From VXYL01 sp965116345 (GTDB taxonomy: Bacteria > Pseudomonadota > Gammaproteobacteria > Pseudomonadales > Azotimanducaceae), in NCBI GenBank assembly GCA_965116345.1, contig OZ220680.1:3906001-3970000 (forward strand): a stretch of 64,000 nt of DNA, read 5' to 3'. Both the position numbers and the translations under genes were made by a program. The notes under the pieces are model-generated. The model was given only the letters and a program-made list of their open reading frames with translations, was not told where the DNA came from and ran no database searches. The stretch's first letter is position 1; the number at the start of each line of letters is the position of its first letter. Positions 9,604-18,383 of the stretch are shown here, piece after piece.

Positions 9604-10308
9604 GTGAACTCTCCGCCTGTCTCGGCGTGGCCTTCCTTGTTCCGCGATGTCTACTCGGGTCGAAGCGTCGGCCGGGCACTTATGCACTTGAAGGTTAGGG
9701 AGGACCTGGAGACTCGTGGAGTGGTCGTCGACATCGGAGGAGGGCGAAGACAGACGTATCTTCGAGACGGTAGACAAATGGCGAACCGTGTCGTCACGAT
9801 AGATGTCGAGCCGAGACCAGGCGTGGATGTAGTGGCCACTGTGACGGACCTGCCGATGGATCGAAAGTGCATCGACGTGGTCTTGTGCTTTAACGTCCTG
9901 GAGCATGTATTCGACCATAAGGCGGCGCTGTCGGAGATCGGTCGGGTCATGAAATCGGACGGAACGCTCTACGGTTGGGTACCGTTTGTCATTGGGATCC
10001 ATGGCGCCCCTGATGACTATTTCAGGTACACGCCAAGCTCCTTGGAGAGGCTACTCCGGGAGTCTGGATTGGAGCCTACCTGTGTGGAGTGCTGCGGAAA
10101 TGTCTTCCTGTCTGCTTTCGATCTGGTGAGGCCACGCATACGCGGTTGGTTTGTTGGTCGGGTGCTTAGAACGCTCGGACTAGCCGTGGCATTGGTCTCC
10201 TATCAGGTCTATGGCGTGGCGTCGCGTCTTGCAGGGGACGCACGGCAGGCAATCGATCCTTGCCCATCCGGCATCTGGTTCATGGCTAGAGCGAGAGTAG
10301 CCCGTTGA
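9604..10308 (+). CDS. Class I SAM-dependent methyltransferase (Methyltransf_11 type)
   Basis: 234 residues from a GTG seven bases after the wzx stop. Motif I is VVVDIGGGRRQTYL (variant DIGGG), followed by TIDVEPRPG, TDLPMDRKCIDVVLCFNVLEHV and the post-motif EIGRVMKSDGTLYGWVPF. In polysaccharide loci such enzymes O-methylate a sugar or cap the chain. The C-terminal hydrophobic segment TLGLAVALVSYQVYGVA could associate with the membrane. Substrate unknown. Confidence 0.8.
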   Translation: MNSPPVSAWPSLFRDVYSGRSVGRALMHLKVREDLETRGVVVDIGGGRRQTYLRDGRQMANRVVTIDVEPRPGVDVVATVTDLPMDRKCIDVVLCFNVLEHVFDHKAALSEIGRVMKSDGTLYGWVPFVIGIHGAPDDYFRYTPSSLERLLRESGLEPTCVECCGNVFLSAFDLVRPRIRGWFVGRVLRTLGLAVALVSYQVYGVASRLAGDARQAIDPCPSGIWFMARARVAR

Positions 10309-10336
10309 GTCCGCAGTTGAAGCGGGCACTGCCAAA

Positions 10337-11332
10337 ATGAACGTTTGCATACTGTTCGATACGGTTGACTCGCCGGCTGGGGGCGGCAACCAATTTCTGA
10401 AAGCCCTCATAGGCGAACTCTCTCGCATGGGGCACCAGGTCTCGACACGGCCGACCAGGAGTACGGAGGTTGTTCTGCTGAACGGCTTCAACTGTGCGTC
10501 CGGTCGGCGACTTCACATCCGTAGAGTGGCCGAGATACGACAATTGGGGACAATGAGCTTGATGGGGCGTCTCATGCCCCTTCGGTACTTCGACACGTTG
10601 TCGCGACGAGGCCCCATTGTTGTTCATCGCGTCGATGGTGTTCCCGAACTGACGCGCGGGCATCGGACGGTGGCAGATGACGTTCAGCCAGCGGTAAACC
10701 GTCTCGCGGACTACACGATCTTCCAGACTGAGTTTTGTCGAACAAGCTTCTATGAACATGGCGGCGATGCATCGAAGAGATCGCGCATCGTCAACAACGG
10801 AACCGATCCGACTGTCTTCTTCCCAGCCTTGGACACGCCGAGTCTTGGTGGCGGATTCCGTTTGGTGGCGGCATCTTGGTCGCCCAACAGACGGAAGGGT
10901 TTCGCCACTTTGGCCGCACTCTCGAAGGTACCGCGTCTAAAGGTCACATTCGCCGGCAATTGGTGTCCGGAGATTCACCCAGAGAAGGTGGAACTGGCCG
11001 GCGTCTTGAAGCCCAATGAACTGGCGCGACTCATGCGAAGCGCGCATGCCCTGGTTCACGCGGCGTGGAACGAGCCTTGTTCCAATACGATCGTTGAAGC
11101 GATGGCATGTGGACTGCCGATAATCTATCGGGATTCAGGCGGAAGCGCTGAACTTGTAGGACATTGCGGGATTCCCTTGGGGGACGACTTGGGGGAAACC
11201 GTGGCTTCGTTAACCGATAACTATGGTGCGCTGAGGGAACGTGTACGCTCGGACCGAGAGCGGTTCACGGTTGCTCGCGCGGCAGGTGAATACGTAGCGG
11301 CGTTCGCTGAAGCGATGGGAGGCGGTCGTTGA
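10337..11332 (+). CDS. Glycosyltransferase, GT-B fold (GT4 family)
   Basis: 331 residues. The N-terminus has the donor-domain GGG loop (SPAGGGNQFLKAL). The C-terminal nucleotide-sugar domain shows LVAASWSPNRRKGF, then the EX7E motif EPCSNTIVE followed by AMACGLPIIYRDSGGSAELV. It probably adds one sugar to a lipid-linked repeat unit on the cytoplasmic face. Slightly shorter than the usual 360-400 residues, mostly from a compact N-terminal domain. The stop overlaps the next gene's TTG start. Confidence 0.85.
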   Translation: MNVCILFDTVDSPAGGGNQFLKALIGELSRMGHQVSTRPTRSTEVVLLNGFNCASGRRLHIRRVAEIRQLGTMSLMGRLMPLRYFDTLSRRGPIVVHRVDGVPELTRGHRTVADDVQPAVNRLADYTIFQTEFCRTSFYEHGGDASKRSRIVNNGTDPTVFFPALDTPSLGGGFRLVAASWSPNRRKGFATLAALSKVPRLKVTFAGNWCPEIHPEKVELAGVLKPNELARLMRSAHALVHAAWNEPCSNTIVEAMACGLPIIYRDSGGSAELVGHCGIPLGDDLGETVASLTDNYGALRERVRSDRERFTVARAAGEYVAAFAEAMGGGR

Positions 11333-12609
11333 GCGCTATTGTCACGCATCCACCTCGCGTGTTGATCCTTACTACAACCTTCCTGCCGGTGGTCGGTGGG
11401 ACTCAGTATTTCCTGAAGTGGTTCCTCGATGGGATGGATCGAACGCTCGGTGAAGATGCAGTCGTCGAGATGCACTTCGCCTACCCGAACGTCGCAGCAG
11501 ACGAGCACGCGGACTTCCATCACATCCACACGCACAACCTGGCGCTTCGGGGGAGGGGGAAGTTCGAGCTGGCGCGCCTTATCGCCCGTTTAGGGCTGCT
11601 CCTCAGGAAGATCAAGCCGCAGATCGTTCATTGTAATTCCGTGTCCCCCGATGGTCTCTGTGTGTTGTTGGCTAGTCGCATCTTCAGTGTGCCAATCGAT
11701 CTCGTGGTGACGTCGCATGGTCAGGACATCGTCTCGATTCCGGAGATGGAGTATGGGTCGCTGCTAACCCCGAGGGGCAGGTTGATCGCGCGCCAGGTGA
11801 CGAGGCAGCTGGCGGCGCATGTCGTGCCCAGCCATGACATGGTCAATCACGCCGTTGCCGCCGGTTCTCGGAGGGATCGCGTCGAGGTAATACACAACGG
11901 CGTGCCCATGTCGGGCGAGCGCGACTTCGAAGCCGATGATCGAGAGGCCGCGGGTCTCCAGCTGCCACCGTTAGCAGGGGACGGAATCTACGTCCTCTCG
12001 CTCTCCAGCGGTAGGCACGTCAAAAATCTTGTCGGATTGGTTCAAGCAATGGCATTGGCGGCTGCCGACATGGGTTCGTCGAAGCTTGTCCTGGGATGTA
12101 CCGGCCCGCTTGCCGATCCGATTGTCCGGCTGGTGAAGGACAAGGGCCTCGCCGGCCGCGTGGTTTTCTGCGGAGAACTGACGGGTGCGAGGAAACGAGC
12201 CTACTTCGAGGCGTGCCACGTGTATTGCCTACCGTCCCATTTCGAAGCGTTCGGTCTGGTTGCACTCGAGGCTATGAAGTTCGGTGCGGCGTTGGTCGCC
12301 ACAAGGAGAGGTGGCCCTGCGGACTTCGTCGAACATGAGACCAGCGGCTTGCTGGTGGAGCCATCTCATCCGCCTGACATCGCGTCAGCGCTCGTGCGTC
12401 TCTACAGGGATCCAAGTCTGCGCGCTCGCTTGATTGCAAGTGCCCACGAGACGGTTGCAGGTTACTCGATCTCACGCGTCGTGGGCCGCTATCTGGCTCT
12501 TTATTGCAGGCTTGCAGAAGGGCGTTCGAGTGGTGACCAAGGAGTTGGTCCTTCCCAGAAGCGCTACCGTGGTAGCCGCTTGAGGGTCGAGAGGATGCTT
12601 GAGGAATGA
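11329..12609 (+). CDS. Glycosyltransferase, GT4 family
   Basis: 426 residues from a TTG overlapping the previous TGA (TTGA). The N-terminal GT-B domain has LPVVGGTQYFLKWFLDGM and VTSHGQDIVSIPEME. The C-terminal domain has LSLSSGRHVKNLVGLVQAMAL, LVLGCTGPL and the EX7E motif EAFGLVALE, then AMKFGAALVATRRGGP. A basic tail of about 40 residues follows the catalytic domain. Donor and linkage cannot be read from sequence. Confidence 0.87.
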   Translation: MSAIVTHPPRVLILTTTFLPVVGGTQYFLKWFLDGMDRTLGEDAVVEMHFAYPNVAADEHADFHHIHTHNLALRGRGKFELARLIARLGLLLRKIKPQIVHCNSVSPDGLCVLLASRIFSVPIDLVVTSHGQDIVSIPEMEYGSLLTPRGRLIARQVTRQLAAHVVPSHDMVNHAVAAGSRRDRVEVIHNGVPMSGERDFEADDREAAGLQLPPLAGDGIYVLSLSSGRHVKNLVGLVQAMALAAADMGSSKLVLGCTGPLADPIVRLVKDKGLAGRVVFCGELTGARKRAYFEACHVYCLPSHFEAFGLVALEAMKFGAALVATRRGGPADFVEHETSGLLVEPSHPPDIASALVRLYRDPSLRARLIASAHETVAGYSISRVVGRYLALYCRLAEGRSSGDQGVGPSQKRYRGSRLRVERMLEE

Positions 12610-13349
12610 GCGGAATGCTACGCAAGCTAATCGGTGCAACGAGACGAAGGAAAGTCCATCGCTTGGCGAGAAAGTGGTTCGGGTTGCAGATCACGACGGT
12701 TCCTGAACGGCGGTTCGATTTGTGGTACTACGAGATGAACAGCACTCATATCCGCCGCCTGCTGCACTTCGAGGCCATCTTGACGATGCTCGAGGACGTG
12801 GACGGCCGCATCGTGGAGTGTGGAGTTGGTCCCGGGCGTTCGATGTTGGCGTTCTCCATGATCACACAGTACGTGACCAAGCCCCGGGACATCGTGGGGT
12901 TTGACACATTCGATGGCATACCGCCGCCTACCTCCGAAGATGGCGAGGCAAACGTCCACAAGACAGGCTGGTGGCGTCACTCAATAGACAACGTCGTCGA
13001 ACTCCTCAAACACAATGGGTTGTCAGAGGCGGTCATAGAGGAGCGGGTCTCCTTCAAGCCAGGTCTGTTCGAAGATACCTTGCCGAACTACGATGGCATG
13101 CCGATAGCCTTTTTGCACATCGATGTCGACTTTTACAAGTCCTACAGCACCGTACTTCGGGAGCTCTGGCCACATGTGGCACCAGGGGGAATCGTCGCGT
13201 TCGACGAGTATCGCAATCCGGTGTTTCCTGGCGCGACGCAAGCCGTGGACGAGTTCTTTGTGCGACGCAGGGAAGAGCCGGTCAAATCCAACGTGACTGA
13301 TCTCTACTATGTGATCAAGGGGCCGGTCAACGTGATTGGCGAGACATGA
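12606..13349 (+). CDS. TylF/macrocin-type O-methyltransferase
   Basis: 247 residues, ATGA overlap with the preceding gene. Recognised by IVECGVGPGRSMLAFS (SAM-binding), DIVGFDTFDGIPPPT, and the metal-binding AFLHIDVDFYKSYSTVLREL segment followed by GGIVAFDEYRNPVFPG. TylF-family enzymes methylate hydroxyl groups of deoxysugars, for example in macrolides and surface glycans. It likely modifies a sugar of the polysaccharide made by this locus. Confidence 0.87.
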   Translation: MSGMLRKLIGATRRRKVHRLARKWFGLQITTVPERRFDLWYYEMNSTHIRRLLHFEAILTMLEDVDGRIVECGVGPGRSMLAFSMITQYVTKPRDIVGFDTFDGIPPPTSEDGEANVHKTGWWRHSIDNVVELLKHNGLSEAVIEERVSFKPGLFEDTLPNYDGMPIAFLHIDVDFYKSYSTVLRELWPHVAPGGIVAFDEYRNPVFPGATQAVDEFFVRRREEPVKSNVTDLYYVIKGPVNVIGET

Positions 13350-13471
13350 CGCTCACATTCCTGGTTCGGTTCGCTGGACAATTGCGGTACCTGGCGAGAC
13401 AGCGCGTGTTCGGCCGGGGTGGTGTGGCAAACAATCAAGTCCCGAATGCACTTCCTCTACACTGCATCTAG
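13346..13471 (+). CDS. Possible 41-residue coupled ORF
   Basis: An ATG at 13346 overlaps the methyltransferase stop in the ATGA arrangement used throughout this operon. The frame runs to TAG at 13469, overlapping the start of the next glycosyltransferase. The peptide begins with a hydrophobic, basic stretch (TFLVRFAGQLRYLARQ). It could be a coupling leader, a small membrane peptide or chance. I recognise no homologue. Confidence 0.25.
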   Translation: MTLTFLVRFAGQLRYLARQRVFGRGGVANNQVPNALPLHCI

Positions 13472-14555
13472 GTACCATACGAACCAGCACTACCCCGCTA
13501 GCGCATTGCTCGAAGCGGGGCATTCGGTGACGTTTTTGGTTCTGCGCCGTGGCGAAGTCGAGACCTACGACGCGCTCGAACCGGTGGTGGTCGGTTGTTC
13601 GCGGATCTTCGACGTGCTTCGCCGTATGGCTTCGCACATTCCGGGCGTCGCGTTCAGCGACTCTGGCGGGCTGCCACCGGTCGTTCGCTTTGTGCGTGAA
13701 GTGCGAGCAAGGCGACCGTCCGCAATGGTCGTGCGGGATCCGCGTTCGGCGTATGGGCTACTCGCGGTATTGGTGGCGAACCTGATGGGCGTGCGGTTGA
13801 TTCTCTACACGCAGTCGGTTCGCGCCGTTACACCGGGGACACCAAGCCATCTACTCGGCCGTGTCTTTCGACGCGTGACACGTGCGGACTGGTATAGTCC
13901 TGTCCGGCGTAGCGCCGCGACGGATGGACCGGTGAAGTACGTACCGTTTGTGACGCCGACGCAGACTTCGCCGGAGCGGAAGCGGTGGTTCGCCGGAGAC
14001 TGCGTGAACCTTCTTGCGGTTGGGAAGTTTGTACCGCGCAAGAACCATGTGCTGTTGCTGGACGCAATTGCTGAATTGTCGCGGACGTATCGAATCCGGG
14101 CCAAGATCGTAGGGGAGTGCAGCACGGAGGCACATCGAGGCGAATTGGACAAGGTCAAACAGCACCGTCGGTACCGCGGACTGGAGGACAATGTCGATGT
14201 CGAGCTCAATTTGCCGTTTGCCGCTGTGCAGCACTGTTATTCGAGGCACGATGTCTTTGTCTTGGCCAGCCGTAGCGAGCCGGCTGCGGTCTCGCTACTC
14301 GAGGCGATGGCTCACTCGCTCCCCGTGGTCTGCAGCGACTCGAATGGTACGAGCTGCTACGTCCGCCCGGGGGTGAACGGCTTCGTCTTCCGCAGCGACG
14401 ACCTAGGCGACTTGGTGGCATGCCTCGACCAGGTGATCAACAACAGGACCAGGTTGATCGATATGGGCCGTCGCAGCTACGAATTCGTGGAATCGGAACA
14501 CAGTCTGAGCGGCTATGCCGACGCACTAGTTCAGATGGCATCCCCATCGGCCTGA
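13446..14555 (+). CDS. Glycosyltransferase, GT4 family
   Basis: 369 residues from ATG 13446, where the protein-like sequence MHFLYTASRY begins; a GTG at 13419 is possible. The C-terminal domain has LLAVGKFVPRKNHVLLLDAI, RAKIVGECS, and the EX7E motif EPAAVSLLE followed by AMAHSLPVVCSDSNGT. The N-terminal domain has the typical GHSVTFLVLRRGEVETY. Its TGA (14553-14555) overlaps the probable CTG start of the next gene. Part of the repeat-unit assembly set. Confidence 0.84.
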   Translation: MHFLYTASRYHTNQHYPASALLEAGHSVTFLVLRRGEVETYDALEPVVVGCSRIFDVLRRMASHIPGVAFSDSGGLPPVVRFVREVRARRPSAMVVRDPRSAYGLLAVLVANLMGVRLILYTQSVRAVTPGTPSHLLGRVFRRVTRADWYSPVRRSAATDGPVKYVPFVTPTQTSPERKRWFAGDCVNLLAVGKFVPRKNHVLLLDAIAELSRTYRIRAKIVGECSTEAHRGELDKVKQHRRYRGLEDNVDVELNLPFAAVQHCYSRHDVFVLASRSEPAAVSLLEAMAHSLPVVCSDSNGTSCYVRPGVNGFVFRSDDLGDLVACLDQVINNRTRLIDMGRRSYEFVESEHSLSGYADALVQMASPSA

Positions 14556-15664
14556 AAAGGCCGATAGCACTGTTCGTCGCTTCGCTTGGGGGCGGTGGTG
14601 CGGAGCGGGCAATGCTGGACATTGGGCGAGGCCTCGCCGAACGCGGGCTGTCCGTGGACCTCGTCCTCATTCGCGCCGAGGGTCCGTATATGGTGCAGGT
14701 GCCGTCAAGCGTCCGGATCGTCGACTTGGACGCTCGTCGTGCACTGACAAGCTTGCCGCGGTTGGTTCGATACTTGCGCACGCGGCGACCCTCGGTGCTG
14801 TTGGCCACCTTGCCAGGACCCTCCGTGGTGGCGATGGTTGCGCGCTATCTGGCCATGGTTCGGTTGCGAGTGATTGTTCGGCGGGCGTCGACGTTCACGA
14901 TGGAGTACCGTGATGCGCGTTTCAAAGCACGCCTGAATTTGTTCGTCGAGAAACTCCTGCTGCACACCGTCGCTGCAGTGGTAGTGAGTTCGAGGGATGC
15001 AGCAAACGATCTCCGCGAACATGTGGCGTTGGCATCCCATCACCTCAATGTGATTCACAATCCTATTGTCTCGCCCGATCTGCGCAGGCAGGCGGCGCTA
15101 CCGGTCAACCATCCCTGGTTCGGGAGCGGGCGACCGCCGGTAGTACTCTGCGTCGGACGACTGGTGCCGCTGAAGGACCACGCGATGCTTCTCCGCGCGT
15201 TCGCCGAGGTTGTGCAGTTGCGTACCTCGCGTTTGGTTATCCTTGGGGAGGGGCCAGAACGGGATGGTCTGAATTCGTTGGCCGATCAGCTCGGTATTGG
15301 CCAAGTCGTTGACTTCGTAGGATTTAGGCTCAACCCCTTCGCTTACATGTCAAAGGCTCGAGTGTTCGCACTCCCATCCCGATACGAGGGTTCGCCGAAC
15401 GTCCTGATCCAGGCGATGGCCTGTGGGACACCCGTTGTCAGTTCGGACTGCCCTAGCGGTCCTCGCGAGATTCTGGAGGATGGCAAATGGGGTACGCTAG
15501 TACCCGTGGGCGATTCGTCAGCGCTTGCCAAGGCGATCATTCAAGCGCTCGACAATCCTGTGGAACGAGAAGGATTGATGGCGAGAGCCAATGTGTACAG
15601 TGTTGAGTCGTCAATCGATGCGTACCTCGCCCTGATGAGGCGAGTCGCACCGAGGAACCGCTAA
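14552..15664 (+). CDS. Glycosyltransferase, GT4 family, probable CTG start
   Basis: About 370 residues of family-like sequence starting at LKRPIALFVASLGGGGAERA, an N-terminus typical of GT4 enzymes. No ATG, GTG or TTG lies in frame near this point. The nearest upstream ATG (14420) would add 44 non-homologous residues inside the previous gene. CTG 14552 overlaps the previous TGA as CTGA, matching its neighbours. The C-terminal domain has VVLCVGRLVPLKDHAMLL, LVILGEGPERDGL, and EGSPNVLIQ, an EX7Q variant of the usual EX7E. Confidence 0.8.
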   Translation: MKRPIALFVASLGGGGAERAMLDIGRGLAERGLSVDLVLIRAEGPYMVQVPSSVRIVDLDARRALTSLPRLVRYLRTRRPSVLLATLPGPSVVAMVARYLAMVRLRVIVRRASTFTMEYRDARFKARLNLFVEKLLLHTVAAVVVSSRDAANDLREHVALASHHLNVIHNPIVSPDLRRQAALPVNHPWFGSGRPPVVLCVGRLVPLKDHAMLLRAFAEVVQLRTSRLVILGEGPERDGLNSLADQLGIGQVVDFVGFRLNPFAYMSKARVFALPSRYEGSPNVLIQAMACGTPVVSSDCPSGPREILEDGKWGTLVPVGDSSALAKAIIQALDNPVEREGLMARANVYSVESSIDAYLALMRRVAPRNR

Positions 15665-15738
15665 CAGGGCTTCTCCCCAGGTGGCCCGCAGGTAGAGTCC
15701 GGAGGATTGCTTGGCCATGGCTTGGTGCTTGTAGTTTG

Positions 15739-17226
15739 ATGCACCTACAACGATGGCGTTTTGGCGAGTCTGCCGTTCTTTGTGCCTTCTCGCTGCTCGT
15801 GTTAACCGTGCCTGCGCACCTGTGGGCCGCCGGTGCCGATTTGCCTCTTGGTGGGCCGAACGTGTATGCAGGTGGTTCGACCGTATTGGCGTCTGTCGCC
15901 TGTGCATTCCTTGGTCGGTCGCGACACGGGACCCTCAAGGCGTTGACCGAACCGTTCCTGCCAATACTGCCCGTGCTGGCAACCGGTGCGCTGCTGGCCG
16001 TCTGGGCGACTTTCGTCTACACAATCACTGATACGTTCATACCCAAGCGGGTTCCACAGATGGTGCTGGGCCTAGGCGTCCTCTTCTCCGTCTTCTACTG
16101 CGTGACAACCCATCGCCGCGCGCATGCGCTGGTGTTTGTGGTCGTACTCGCCACGTTTGTCTCGACGCTGTTCGGCTTCGCGATTGCGTTCTACGGAGAC
16201 CCCTTCTTGACCATCTGGCTTCAGATCGCCGATAACGTGCGTCTGAAGACTCTCTACGAGGTGCTCACGTACAAGCGGCTTGCCGGTCTAGGTCCCGACC
16301 CCATCGCCTTTAGCTACCAGTTGGGGGTTGCCGTACCACTCGCTTTTGCGCTGGCGCTCTACGGCTCGCCACGGGACGTGGGGTATCGGAAATTGCTCGA
16401 CGCGCTGACGGGAATAGCCTTGATGGTCATGACCACTGCCATGGTTGCCAACTCCAGCCGTTCTGTGATCTTGGGTGTTGGTTTGGCGTCGCTGGTGCTG
16501 TCTGCGATGTACGTGGCGGGCAGACGCCCGATCATTCGGTTAGCCATCGTGTGGTGTCTCATTTGCGCGTGGTTGACCGTGTTCTTCAATCCGACATTGG
16601 CCATCGACAGGGTCCTCATTCCAGACGAACCCCACATTGCCGTGCAGGATCGTAGCGTACTCAAAGATGCACCGAGGGGGAGCTTCGAGTGGAAGCTGGC
16701 GAGAGCTTACGAGGCGCTGCTGTTGGCTGATCCGGGGTTTCGGTTGAACGATCGCCTGTTTCGGCTGGTGGACGATTCATCCCTCACGCGCGTGCATATG
16801 GCTACAACCGCGCTTCGCTATTCTCTTGACTTCCCGCTTGGGACCGGAAGGTACTTTCCGTCCGAGAAGCACCTAGATGCGGGTCTGGACGAGGGCACCA
16901 AGTTGCGAGTTTTGACTGGCGCACCGCACAATCAATTCCTCATCATCTTGGTGTACTACGGATTTCCGGGGTTGATACTCCTAGTCGCCTTCTATTGGCA
17001 GATGGTGCGACCGCTGGGGCCTGCGTTCTTGGGGTCAATTGGTTCAACACCGGATGAACCAGCCTTCCTAGTGCCCGCAGTCATTGGTGCCATGATCGGC
17101 TATACGTCCAACAGCCTTCTACACAACAATGGGCCCTTCGTTGGAGACTGGTACCACTTCATCGTAGTTGGATTGGTCTTTGCGTTACCCGGTGTGTTGG
17201 GCACAGATCGGCGCCGGGCTAGATGA
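15739..17226 (+). CDS. wzy: O-antigen polymerase/ligase family protein (Wzy-like)
   Basis: 495 residues and about 11 to 12 hydrophobic segments. Start placed at ATG 15739; a TTG at 15736 is adjacent. A large hydrophilic loop lies around residues 290-390. The segment after it (GAPHNQFLIILVYYGFPGL) matches the Wzy_C signature of O-antigen polymerases and ligases. In a locus that also holds a flippase, polymerase is the likelier role. About 70 bp separate it from the preceding gene, and its stop overlaps the next start. Confidence 0.78.
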   Translation: MHLQRWRFGESAVLCAFSLLVLTVPAHLWAAGADLPLGGPNVYAGGSTVLASVACAFLGRSRHGTLKALTEPFLPILPVLATGALLAVWATFVYTITDTFIPKRVPQMVLGLGVLFSVFYCVTTHRRAHALVFVVVLATFVSTLFGFAIAFYGDPFLTIWLQIADNVRLKTLYEVLTYKRLAGLGPDPIAFSYQLGVAVPLAFALALYGSPRDVGYRKLLDALTGIALMVMTTAMVANSSRSVILGVGLASLVLSAMYVAGRRPIIRLAIVWCLICAWLTVFFNPTLAIDRVLIPDEPHIAVQDRSVLKDAPRGSFEWKLARAYEALLLADPGFRLNDRLFRLVDDSSLTRVHMATTALRYSLDFPLGTGRYFPSEKHLDAGLDEGTKLRVLTGAPHNQFLIILVYYGFPGLILLVAFYWQMVRPLGPAFLGSIGSTPDEPAFLVPAVIGAMIGYTSNSLLHNNGPFVGDWYHFIVVGLVFALPGVLGTDRRRAR

Positions 17227-18383
17227 AACAACGCAAGAGCAGGGCATCACGGCCCGTCGATAGTGGGCCGGACATCGTCCGAGTGTTGCTGGTATCGCCT
17301 CTACCGCCTCCGCCGGGAGGCATCCAGACGTGGACGCAGATGCTGGTGGAACGTGGATTGCCGGCACCGTTCAAGTTCGAGATTGTTGACACCCGAGTGA
17401 CGCGCCGTCATCAGGACATCGCACCGCGGCTGAACTGGCTGGAGTTGACGCGGTTTCTGAAGATCCTGAGTGCGATTCGACGTGAGCTTTCTTCAGGGCG
17501 GTTCGCGCTGATGCACCTGAACTGTGCTGTCACGTATACCGCGACCCCTCGCAACCTAGTATCCGCGTGGCTGGCGCGACGCGCACGTATTCCCTGTGTG
17601 ATCCACCTGCGCGCTACGTTCGACCCGCCGAGCAACAGCGGAGTCCCGGCGCGGTTGTATCGGATGGCATACGGGATGATGTTCAAGGGAGCCGCGTGGA
17701 TACTCGCGCTGGGAGCACCGAGTCATCGCGGCGTGTTGCGCCTAGGCGAATTCGCCGACAAGACGACTCCGCTGATGCCGAACTTCATCGACCATCGCGA
17801 TGTTCCAGCGGTGGCACCGGATGATCGGTGTCGTGAGGTGACCGCGTTTTTTAGCGGCGCGTTGACGGCGGCGAAAGGCATCTACACGATCCTGGCAGTG
17901 GCCGAACAGCTCGAAGACATGCACTTCGTGATGGTGGGCGATGGGCCGCCCGAGTCGCGGGCTGCGTTGCTCGACCGCATCCTCTCTCTGGGGATTGGCG
18001 GACGCGTAACGGTACTCGACCCCGTGTCTCGCGACGAAGTGCTGGCGCTGCTTGCCGAGAGCGACGTGTTCCTGTTCCCGTCAACGACCGAAGGGTTCCC
18101 CAACAGCGTGGTCGAAGCGATGGCGGTGGGCTTGCCGGTAGTGGCTTCTCCTGTTGGCGCCATTCCGGAGATGATCGACGAATCCGATGGGGGATTTCTC
18201 GTTCCTTGGGGTGATGTGCCTGGCTATGTGGAAGCCCTGAGTCGCCTGAGGGATTCGGCATCGTTGCGGAAGCGGATGGGCAGGTACAATCGTGCCAAGG
18301 CGCTGCGCGAGTACGACTACGACGTCGTGGTGGAGCGGCTGTGTTCCGTGTATCGGCATGTATTGGAGCGTCACAGCGCATGA
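17223..18383 (+). CDS. Glycosyltransferase, GT4 family
   Basis: 386 residues, ATGA overlap with wzy. The N-terminal domain has VLLVSPLPPPPGGIQTWTQML and VIHLRATFDPPSNSG. The C-terminal domain has FFSGALTAAKGIYTILAVAE, FVMVGDGPPES, and EX7E as EGFPNSVVE followed by AMAVGLPVVASPVGAIPEMI. This architecture resembles repeat-unit glycosyltransferases that build O-antigen or capsule. Donor unknown. Confidence 0.87.
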   Translation: MKQRKSRASRPVDSGPDIVRVLLVSPLPPPPGGIQTWTQMLVERGLPAPFKFEIVDTRVTRRHQDIAPRLNWLELTRFLKILSAIRRELSSGRFALMHLNCAVTYTATPRNLVSAWLARRARIPCVIHLRATFDPPSNSGVPARLYRMAYGMMFKGAAWILALGAPSHRGVLRLGEFADKTTPLMPNFIDHRDVPAVAPDDRCREVTAFFSGALTAAKGIYTILAVAEQLEDMHFVMVGDGPPESRAALLDRILSLGIGGRVTVLDPVSRDEVLALLAESDVFLFPSTTEGFPNSVVEAMAVGLPVVASPVGAIPEMIDESDGGFLVPWGDVPGYVEALSRLRDSASLRKRMGRYNRAKALREYDYDVVVERLCSVYRHVLERHSA

